The position numbers and the translations under genes are program-made. The notes below the pieces were generated by a model. That model was not told the DNA's origin and searched no databases. It worked only from the letters and a program-made list of their open reading frames with translations. A stretch of DNA of 64,000 nt, taken from Ampelocalamus luodianensis. Taxonomy: Eukaryota; Streptophyta; Magnoliopsida; Poales; Poaceae. The DNA lies in assembly GCA_036346255.1 (NCBI GenBank), contig CM070620.1:18588671-18652670 (forward strand), read 5' to 3'. Positions within the stretch are counted from its first letter, which is position 1. Each line of letters begins with the position of its first letter. Positions 54,850-64,000 of the stretch are shown in pieces.

Positions 54850-57800
54850 GTTGAAGTTGTAATCTTCATTGTTTGGGACAGTAGTTTACTGTGTGGCGAT
54901 ACCTTGTGCACAATAGCCCAACCCTTAAGATGCTCTTTGTCTTGGCACGCGTATGGCGTATAATAAACTGGACGGCTGTTGAGCCACAATGTAGACATCT
55001 TTTCTGGATAGGCGGAATCTGTCGAATCTCGACTAGCCCAAGATTAGGGGTTCGTCTCGTTACTCGAGATGAAACCAGCAGATTTGAATATGACAAGATT
55101 AAGAGGTTTGGAACCGTAAAATGGAAGTTCGTAGATTTCTTCAATTCTTCCATAATAGTCGAGGCCATCGGTCTGGGCGTAAAAACTCATTGTTTGTGGT
55201 TTTTCGATTGGTAGGCTACGCTCGTAGCTTGCTTGTGAAAGCGATATCCATTCACGTCATAACCGGTAAATGACTTGACCCTAACGACACGTAGTTTGTA
55301 ACTTTGTCTCAACTCGTCACTTATAGGCGCATCGGTTTGGGCTGCAAGCTCAAGCGGGATAGATCGTTATATTATTGAGCGTCGATCAACTTGGAATGTC
55401 GAACTAAATCGAGCTAAATTGGGCGATACCTTACGTTTGAACCAAGAAATGAAATCGGGCTCCACGGTCCCGCACTGTGAAAGAAGGGTATCGGTTTCTG
55501 CGGTAGGATCCCTTGATTCATGCGAGATTGTGAAGAAATTCCTGTACCAACGAGAAACAAGGGGTTGGGCGAAGAAACAAGGAGTGACGGCGTATTGAAA
55601 CAAGTTCGTTGAGAACTTACCCAATGAACTAGCGCACCTCGACAAGGTTGGTCAACACATATAGCATGATCTTGCGCCACTCTTCATTTTCAATTGCTTA
55701 GTGGTCGATGCACTTGCGCTCCGTTGCCCTTGGAAAAGGCGAGGTTCGATTCATTTCGCCACATTGTAACGAGGGTGGATTATGAGCGCTAGGAAGGTTC
55801 TCGGTGTAGTATTTCTCGTGAAGTTTGACACCTCCTCCGAATGTATGCCTCGCCATGGAAGCCTCAATTTTGGCTTTATTTCTACATTTTGGGCGAAGAG
55901 TCTTGAGACATCTCTCGATTGGATAGCACCAACGAACTGCACGGGCCCCCATACGTGCCTCATACGGAGGTGCACAATCAAATCTTTGCATCGCCAAGAA
56001 AAAGCGGGTGGAAAGATCTTCTCCAACTTACGAGCAACACGGGTGCCACTTTTCCAAGTCATCAATGACGGTCAGAGATAGCTCCTTGGCACAAAGTGGC
56101 GGAAGAAATAGCTCAACTCTGCGGCACTTGCGGACATGCTCGGGGACATAGCCTCGAACCATCGCGGAAGAAGCGCTCAATCCATATGTGGTAGTCATGA
56201 CTCTTCATCCGTTGATTCGCGAGTGCCTAAGTTCACTCCCCTCTTGATTATTGCATACCCATCGGGAACATTAGCGTCTGGATCCATTCAAGTACTTCCC
56301 TCCTTTGGTCCTTTTTCAAGACGAAATCGGCCTTAGGCCTTCTCCATGTCTTGCCGCGACTAGGAGGTCGCATCTCTTGATTTGGTCTATCGCATAACGT
56401 TGCGAGTCCACTCTAGCCTTAGGGTTGTCCTTAGACTTTTCGGTGTCCATGAGTGTTGCCCAAAGTGCCTCGGCGACATTCTTTTCGATGTGCATTACAT
56501 CAATGTTATGTGGCGAGAAGAAGGTCATCGAAATAGGGAGCCTCGTCAAGTCCGACTTATGAGTCCACATATGTCGCTCACCATATCCCACAAAACCACC
56601 TTCTTGATTGGGCACGAGCATCTATGTGAGCATGAACCTCGGCACCGATCATAATCCGCGGTGCGAGTGCATCACTCGACACCTTTCGTAAAGTTCTTGA
56701 TGTCTTGTCCGAATGGATGGTCAAGAGGAGGAATTGGCGATGTCGTCGAGCGATGAGTACTTGCCACCCTTGTGCAACCAATGGAACCTCACACCTTCCT
56801 TGCATCTGGGCATGGGAACTTCTTAGTGAACACACGGTAGCGAGAATAACCCATCGCGGGAAGTCATGCGAGGAGTAGTGGTACCAAACGTGCATTTGAA
56901 GCTTGTCTTTGTAGCTCGGTCGTATGTCCATACCCCTTCGTCCCAAATGCGGACCAATTCATCAAACACGGGCTCCATGAACACACCCATATTACTCCCG
57001 GTGTCGGGAATTATCAACGATAAGAATACGTTATGTCGTTGAAAGGAGACGCCGGGGAGATTGAGGGGATAACGAACACGGGCCAACATGTGTATGGGGC
57101 AGCCATCGGTCCATAAGTTGAACCCATCTGCTGCCGAGCGACACGTACATTCACGAGCCTCATCCGCTTTCTCACGATGTTGGTCATCAAAGCGGGTCCA
57201 TGCTTCACCATCGGATGGATGTACCATCTTGTCGAGTTGTACCGTTTGCCATTTTTGTGCCATGTCATCTGTTTCGCGGATTCCTCGGTCATGTATAGCC
57301 GTTGGATCCTCGGTAGGAGCGGAAGGTGCCGTAGGATTTTCACGGGGATCGTAGTCGCCTCTTCGGCCATCACGAGTCTACCTCCGTACGGAGGATTTAC
57401 ACTGGACGATACTTTGCATCCTTGTGTTCTTTCCTAAATAGGACGCACCCCTTGAACAAGCATGTATCGCTCATACGGCATCTTAAGTGCACGAAGGAGT
57501 TTACGTGACTCGTACATGCTCTTTGGCGAATGTGGCCCTCGGAGCGGGGTGCCAATCACGGTCAACATCTTATCGAAGCCTTCTCGACTCGAGTTTAACT
57601 CGGACTTCAACCCCATTAAGCGTCAATGGCATCCACTTGAGACACCGTTGACCGATCGTGAAGGGGTTTACGTGCGAGTCCATCATGTCGTAGAACGCTT
57701 TGTGCGTTGCCTCCATCTCCTCCTTCTCACGTCCCTCATCGAATCGCTTGGTGAAAGTCATCTAACATGTACGCTACCCGACATCGACATCATAAGCCTC

Positions 57801-58077
57801 GGCGCGTGGTCTCACCACCTCCTCTCTCATCGATGGGCTTCACCATGGTGGACCCACCGGTGTAGTCGGCGTAAATCCATTCTTCAAAAGATGTTTACCC
57901 ATGTCCACCTTGTTTACCCTTCTCTGTTTCCACATTTGCTGCGGGGACACAAAACTAGACAATGTCCTTTAGCGACCTTGCCAAATGCAGTTCAAGAAAG
58001 CATCGGTCTTGTTCATCCATTACGTGGTGTAATCACTCGACTTCTCGGCCCGTGTACATCCAATGACGGTCATCCAT
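54850..58077 (-). pseudogene. TNP2-type CACTA transposase, broken
   Basis: Starts with a transposase-associated domain, MDDRHWMYTGR (58077), continuing KTDAFLELH-like and HLLKNGFTP motifs in shifting frames. Then YDMMDSHV and GFDKMLTVIGTPL...MYESRKLLRALKMPYE (57616-57434), the transposase_21 core WTDGCPIHMLARVRYPLNLP and GVWTYDRAT (57263-56823), NIDVMHIEKNVAEALWATLMD (about 56510-56450), VQFVGAIQSRDVSRL/RWCYPIERCLKTLRPK (about 55930), and a C-terminal DUF4216-like segment near 55.2-54.9 kb. Successive motifs sit in different frames with stops between them; an intact TNP2 is a single protein of roughly 1000 residues. Confidence 0.85.
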
Positions 58078-59134
58078 CCTCGACATATGTATCGTGAGTA
58101 ATGTAACCATCAATTGCATCTACGTGATCTCGACCATGATACGAAAGAGGGGTTATACCTAGGGTGGCGGTGGAGTCGAGCTAAGCGGGTCGTGGCGGGT
58201 CGGTGCGATGGCGGCGACGGCGTGCGGTGGAGACCGCACGGCGGAACTCCGACTTCGGCTCAGACGGGCTCTTCTCGCAAAATGGAACAAAATCTGTCAT
58301 TTAAAAAAATCGTGAACCTCCTGCAGGTGAGGTTTCCAAAACCTGCAAAAAACAACGGCACGATGGCCGACAACCATATATACAACCACAACCACAACTA
58401 CACCGTAATCGGCATTAATTATCCATCGATTATTCTTGCACATATAATGACTAGCCTACACACACACACAAATATATGAATTATTATGGACGGAAATTCA
58501 GAAAAAATAATAATTGGATCTAAAAAAGATCAGCAATCAGTCATTAATACCACATTGGCTGTAGAGCATTACAATTCTTTCTTAACATCCATAGTTCCAT
58601 ACAAGGAAATAGCCATATGCTGATATGCACAATAAAGTATTCAATTAGAAATGCAGATGGTGTTATGTAAAGTTCGCAGATATGCCTGTTGCGGTCTTGT
58701 GAGTCCTGGTTTGAAAGCATCGTACGTGACAACGTGCATGAAACCTTCTCAAATTTTTATCACAGCCTCCACATATGATATCATGACATCTCCACGAGTT
58801 TCATAATTTTCGGACGTTGTTTGCTTTTTATAGAATTTAAAAACACTTAGCGCAAGTTCACGGTCATGTTTAAGTCAACAAGATGTCCGAAATTTCGGTC
58901 CGTTCTGAATACGGCCTCACACTCTGATCAATAACATGACTATCATTTTTGAATCATTAAATTCCATTATTCGATGCGCGTGCGATTCAAATTTGCATTT
59001 TAAAATAATTCTAGTAAATGAAATAAATTAACTAAGTATAACAAAAAGCCACAAAAATGTACCAAATCCTAACATAGAGTACATGATACTGTAGTAGGGC
59101 TGCAAAAAAAATTTGGAGGCCAAAATAAAAAAAA

Positions 59135-59463
59135 ATTATCTTTGCAGAGTGCGTGCCATGGCACTTTCGGCAAAGGTCTTTGCCGAGTGCCAAGCGGCGG
59201 CGCTCGGCAAAATTTGGCGTCGGCGGAACCGTTACCTCGGGCCGCCTTTGCCGAGTGCCCCTTGCCGAGTGCGGCACTCGGCAAAGTTTGCATGTACCGA
59301 GTGTTAATCTTTGCGAGTGCATGGCACTCGGCAAAGAGGCTTTGCTTAGTGTAGTTCTTTGTTGAGTGTCGCACTTTCGGCAAAATAGCTCTTTACCGAG
59401 TGCCCGCTATTTGGCACTCGGCAAAGATTTTTGCACTCGGCAAAGGGGCTGTGTCCGGTAGTG
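59135..59463. repeat. Right subterminal repeat array of the CACTA element
   Basis: About twelve copies of the same CTTTGCCGAGTG/CACTCGGCAAAG motif, some with single substitutions, ending at the terminus GTCCGGTAGTG. Confidence 0.9.
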
Positions 59464-59507
59464 TTTGCCTCCCGCGCACGCGTTCAAAAATTTTCAAACT
59501 CCTGCAC

Positions 59508-59640
59508 TGCGAATCACAGACGGTTTCATACAGAAACCGTCTGTGATGACATATCACAGACGGTTCGTATCACGAACCGTCTATGATAAATATCTCATCA
59601 CAGACGGTTTGTATTAAGAACCGTCTGTGACTTAGATTTT
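59508..59640. repeat. Three ACAGACGGTT hairpins right of the CACTA element
   Basis: Three consecutive palindromes: TCACAGACGGTTTC with GAAACCGTCTGTGA (59515-59549), TCACAGACGGTTCG with CGAACCGTCTATGA, and TCACAGACGGTTTG with GAACCGTCTGTGA. Each has a loop of only about 5-8 bases. They match the array at 50480-50730. Confidence 0.85.
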
Positions 59641-61844
59641 ATCATGGTTTGAAATTTTTCTTACTCTGTAATTTTACCATAGCTTGAAATTTTTTACTCT
59701 CTAATAAGATCAAAGATGAAGACATACAATAATATTATCCAATAGCAAAGCAAGGCATACACAATCCACATTGTAATCAAATTAATAAGATCATATCACA
59801 CTAACTAAACCCAAAACTACAATTCACATGTGAACATCTAAAGATGAAGGTAAAATATAGAAGATGGTACCTCGTGAGCGAAGTTTACATGACAATTTGC
59901 CACAAAAATATCAATTTTTAACTTATTTCATTAATTCCCCTTGCTTAGGTAGTTAAGTTACTTAGGGATTTGAGGAGGGGTCATCTCTGAGATCTCTGCC
60001 TTGCTCGCAACTTGCAAGTCGCTATTGTGGCCTACGCTGGTGCGCCCTGGGCCCCGCCTCACCTCACCGACTGCCGCTGCGCTGTGCCGCCGCACGACCA
60101 CGGCCTGTGGCCCAATGCCTACGACTGTGAGCTGCTGCACCGCCAGCGCGCGACGACCTTTTCGCTGGCTCACGACCACGCCCGCGCGAGACGCTCCTTG
60201 GACCTCGTCGCCCCTCACTATTCCTGTCGGCTCGCCAATGGCGCTATGCCGCCATGCCTCGTGAGTCCATGAGGGAGGAAGCTTAGAAAGCGACTGTGTG
60301 GGACTTGGGAGTCTAATTGCCTTGGTAGGCCGGACCAGTCACTAGTGGGTCTCCTCATGCTCCCAAGAAGCGAGCTCCAGCCACGCCTTTCTTCTTCTCC
60401 CTCCCTGGGCATGGGCATACTGCATACATCACAGCTCTACAGCAGAGCTCCCGGTGCTATACCCGGGGGTGCCTGCAGGGCACCTCAGGCGAGGCGACCC
60501 GTTTAGGCTCGCATTGCTAGGTCCGCTCCTGCTGACTGTAGTTAAGTCAAAACTTTTCAAGCGCGTAGCAACCTTCTTCAAGCCCAAAAGGGAAGCGAAT
60601 GGTAGATTGACAATGGGAGTAACGTTATATACAACAGTCGTGTGTACATTTTATAATTAAACATGTACGATTGCTAGAAAATTGGAAAGGGGCGTGCGAC
60701 TTGTGGTAACATTAAGGCAAATACTGTTGACACCGTGGCATGCGAACGTATCCTTGTTTTTTGACCGAAAAGTCCCAAATTTCTCGATCTAAAGAAGTTC
60801 TCAGACAAAACATTTCAGTTCCAGTTTCACTCTCGTGCCATGATGCATCCTCTCCAGGTAGCCGCAGCGTTGCCACGCACCGCACTTGGCCGCCCGTCAG
60901 CCGGTCGCCGCTGTATCACAAGCGTGAGGGGAAGGAGTGGAGAGGGGTGATCCACGCACGTCGGGTTCTGGTGTAACACCCCCCTGCACCCGGCAGGCCA
61001 GCACCTCCTCCCAGGGTAATCTCCGTGTTTTCCTACATTAATTAATAGCTTGTATGTGCAAACCTAGGTTGGAAAAAGATATTGTCAAGTTAGACACTGA
61101 CCCACGCGCGCACACAATACTGCAAGTTGATTAGAAATCTAGAATGTGGCAAGGAAGTTTCGAATTTCCGATATTAGTAATTGGGATGTGCAATAGTAAG
61201 ATTTATGATTTTTTGTAAATTTGGGGGTTATGGTAATGCTAAATTGATTATAGTCTAGTATTTGAATGCGGAGTTATCACCATGAGTAAACTCTTAATTG
61301 CATGTCTTGTTAAGCTACTATGGGTCCTGGACCAATTCTATATACAGCGTTAGTACATGTCGATTTGCAAATACAGTCCTGCAGCTCCCCATGCAATACT
61401 GTGAATGCAGGATTTTGACATTTTGTAAATGGAAAGATGTCAGCGGTGCAATTCATACTTGTTATGCATTATGCAGAAAAGACATTGAGGAAGCCATTGG
61501 CAATGGGAGGAATGAAATTATTAGTGGACTTCTTGACAGCGTTGCAAAAAATGTTTTTCTTCTCACCACCATAGCTTAATGAGACAACTTATGTCATCCT
61601 TATAAGCATATTCTTTGCAAATAATAAAAGTATACAACTTGACATGGCCGCACATACATTGTGCAAATATATAACAAGTGAACTACGTAACATAATTTTG
61701 ATAGAAAATACATGGTAACTCATCTGCATCCTAGGAAGCAATCAAATATCTCACATATATAGTTACTCTTGTCCAAGAATCCCACGACGTAATTCTTCAA
61801 CAAGCACTCGACTGTGTTATTGGCTTATTGGATATATGTTAGCA
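59641..61844. other. Intergenic, no supported gene
   Basis: 59.95-60.3 kb is GC-rich, with overlapping frames on both strands and no recognised domain. 61.3-61.6 kb has a short plus-strand frame ending IEEAIGNGRNEIISGLLDSV that I cannot assign. The last 200 bp before 61845 is probably the WAK 3' UTR. Confidence 0.4.
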
Positions 61845-63300
61845 TTACAAACTAGCTGAGGATGACAATTCTTGCTCCAGACTATAACACCCCGAGAAGT
61901 CTTCATATGTTAAATTGATATGTGCATGCGAGGTCCTAGCTGTTGGGCATAACAAAGGCTCAATCTCTCCATTGTTTCCTGAGAAAAGCTGAAATTTTCT
62001 TTGCCTCTTAGATCTCAGGAACTGCAGCCTCATCTCTACTTCTTTCATAGTAGGCCTCTCACCTGCTTTGACCTTCAAGCATGCTTTTGCAAGCGAGACA
62101 ATATCATCAATCTCTTCTCGGTCCGCATCTTCCACAACTTTAGAATCCATTATTTCCATGACAACTCCGTCTTGAAGTCCTTCAATGAAGTAATGAGACA
62201 AGTGTTGCTTTGCACCGAGATCATTGATAAAAACTGGCTTCTTTCTTGTCAAAAGTTCTGCAAGTATCACTCCGAAACTATATACATCACTCTTCTCGGT
62301 CAGTTGGCCAGTATGGTAATACTCTGGATCTAAGTAACCGAATGTGCCTTGGACAATTGTGACCACATGAGTCTGATCAAGTGAAATAGATCTTGAAGCA
62401 CCAAAGTCGGAAACCTTTGTAGTGAAACTGCCATCTAGGAGTATGTTGGAAGATTTTACATCTCTGTGGAAAATTGGTATTGTAGCTGCTGAGTGGAGAT
62501 AAGAAAGTGCACCTGCAACTTCTGTTGCAATTCTAATGCGATCATCCCATGTCAGCAAGCATTTAACACTTAGATCAGTGTGAAGAAGGTCATACAATGT
62601 GCCATTGGATATGAACTCATAGACCAGCAAAGGCACCTCTGTCTCGAGACAACAGCCGAAAAGCTTCACTACATTGCGGTGAATAATCTGAGATAGGATA
62701 GCAACCTCGTTAATAAACTGGTCTATCTCAGTTTGCTCCACTATTTGGGACTTTTTAATGGCCACTACATGTTGATCGGATAGAATCCCTTTGTAAACTG
62801 TGCCATGTCCTCCTCGACCAAGAACACGAGTAACATCAAAGTTGTCGGTTGCCTTCTCTAGTTCCTCCAAGGAGAATATCTTTGTCTTATTTGCGGCACT
62901 TTCATCTGAGATTAGTTGTTCCAAGAGTAGGCCTTGATTTTTCTTGAAGTATGCCCTTCGTATTTTCTTCTGTATGTCTCTCTTCCACTTGCCGACGAGT
63001 ACAATTGTACCAAATGCAATAATTATGGACCCAAGGCCAGAACCAATTCCAATTGCAACACCTGCATCCAATAGCTGTAGTCAGGAAAGCACAATGTCAT
63101 TTGCGAATTGTAACTACACTGAGGAGATTCAGTTCGTTATGACTTACCTAGAAGAAGATTGCGTCTCTTGGTTGATGTGACACATTTCCCTTTTGTTGAA
63201 TCAAACTCTTTTCCGTGCGTGCAATTTGTGCAACTATAGCCACCAAGTAAATTTTGGCATGTGCCTATACAATCGTTTGGTAGTTTACACTCGTCGATAT
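61845..63300 (-). CDS. Wall-associated receptor kinase-like, 3' exons
   Basis: The minus strand shows two exons. The first (63300-63148, 153 nt) is an EGF-like module, DIDECKLPNDC, CQNLLGGYSC, KEFDSTKGKC. The second (63061-61845) carries the transmembrane helix GLGSIIIAFGTIVLVG, a juxtamembrane FKKNQGLLLEQLI, and a full kinase: GRGGHGTVYKG, VAIKK, HRDVKSSNILLD, DFGASRS, GTFGYLDPEYYHTGQLTEKS; stop TAA at 61847-61845. The junction is GT-AG in phase 1. The kinase is open throughout and has all catalytic residues, with an RD catalytic loop. It is a close paralogue of the plus-strand WAK at 10.6-14.4 kb, differing by scattered substitutions. The pectin-binding ectodomain exons are not within 63.3-64.0 kb; they may lie beyond the window or be lost. 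Confidence 0.85.
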
Positions 63301-64000
63301 CTGTAAATAATGGGGAGTGAGCGCTAATTGATGGTTTTGAATCACACTAGTAATTATGTACATGTGTATGTAAATTATGCACTTTACATATATTTTGCCA
63401 CCATCCGCTAATCATCCTACAAGTAGGAATGGTGGGGAGTGGAAAAACAACGAGGGATGAAGTCGTTTTAAAGCTTTTTTTTGTTGTTAAAACTAAAAGT
63501 TGGATGTACCATAGCTGTCCCCATTTTATATTTCTTGTTTTCTCCCTTTTCCAAGGGCGCAGGTGTTGGCCCGGACATGTGCAACCATCTTAGACGTATG
63601 AGTCCCTTCGATCGTAGCCAGGAGAACAATGATGGCCAAGCTATGGCCATTTTGCAATTGCCATTATTTTCTCTAATTCTATGTTAGCAAATGACTAAAT
63701 GCTACAAAAATAACATTGTTTAAACACTTTTGATGTCTATAAAAGCTTAACTCATTATAAATGAACATATTCGTATCATCTGGTGCCTCAAAAGTATGAA
63801 TATGCCACGGGTGTATACAATTAACCATAACTTGAAGCTTAATATATATAAATGGGTCCTTTCACTCTTGACACACGCATGAGGCTGGGGACTTGGGGAG
63901 CAGCTCTCCGAGAGAACTTTTTTTTTTATTATTAATTATTTTTTTAAAATTTTATTTTAAAGTTAACCCTCGGCGCACTTTATTTTCAATTCTGACCCTT
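63301..64000. other. WAK upstream intron or flank
   Basis: AT-rich, matching 49331-49690 for its first 360 bp. No ectodomain exon is recognised before the window ends. Confidence 0.45.

Larger units (their letters stand above)
51408..59463 (-). mobile_element. CACTA (En/Spm-like) transposon, about 8.06 kb
   Basis: Termini CACTACCGGACTCGGC (left) and, on the reverse strand, CACTACCGGACACAGC (right), flanked by the 3-bp duplication TTT (51405-51407 and 59464-59466). Dense subterminal CACTCGGCAAAG/CTTTGCCGAGTG repeats occupy both ends (51408-51990 and about 59135-59463). Genes lie on the minus strand: TNP2 transposase first (58.1-54.85 kb), then a Transposase_24-like ORF (53.4-52.4 kb). Both are decayed, so it is not autonomous, although its ends look usable. 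Confidence 0.93.

Noticed and set aside
59958..60272. Overlapping 86-87 residue frames on both strands
   Set aside because: GC-driven open frames with no domain and no conserved start context.
61298..61579. 93-residue frame with IEEAIGNGRNEIISGLLDSV
   Set aside because: No recognisable family, no neighbouring exons, and no promoter features; insufficient support for a gene.

Overview
The window is nuclear DNA of a grass, probably a panicoid (sorghum/maize/sugarcane side). The evidence is intron-rich plant genes with GT-AG junctions, a wall-associated kinase (WAK) cluster, and a CACTA transposon whose subterminal repeats carry the CACTCGGCAAAG motif that I know from panicoid genomes. The species call is inference. 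Most of the sequence is transposable elements (TEs), many of them nested.

Layout. 1-4568: 5' part of a decayed Ty3/gypsy element (minus strand). 5.0-10.5 kb: gene-poor DNA with a CpG-rich block, a PDK1 kinase pseudogene fragment and several local duplications. 10.6-14.4 kb: a WAK-like receptor kinase (plus) that lacks its 5' end. 16.26-20.30 kb: a 17-exon GH35 beta-galactosidase (plus) with a one-base deletion in exon 5. 21.49-46.85 kb: an apparently intact 19-exon ARF-GAP of the AGD/ACAP type (minus; BAR, PH, ArfGAP, ankyrin). Its introns hold one copia element carrying a nested gag-only LTR element, a TIR transposon carrying a second copia element, and several small hAT-like MITEs. One MITE sits at the 3' end of the coding sequence and appears to supply the stop codon. 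47.4-49.7 kb: an inverted relic of the WAK neighbourhood. 50.5-59.6 kb: a nearly complete CACTA transposon with decayed TNP2 and Transposase_24-like genes, inserted next to an array of short hairpin repeats. 61.8-63.3 kb: 3' part of another WAK (minus) whose ectodomain exons are not in the window.

How the genes relate. AGD (membrane traffic), beta-galactosidase (cell-wall galactan turnover) and WAKs (wall sensing) are not an operon; each is an independent plant gene. The WAK copies and their flanks form an inverted, partly decayed duplication around the beta-galactosidase/AGD pair. I saw no unknown multi-gene system. The most interesting points are how TEs have altered genes here: the MITE-derived AGD stop, the frameshifted beta-galactosidase, the nested insertions inside a still-open AGD, and the gag-only element with two TATA units per LTR.
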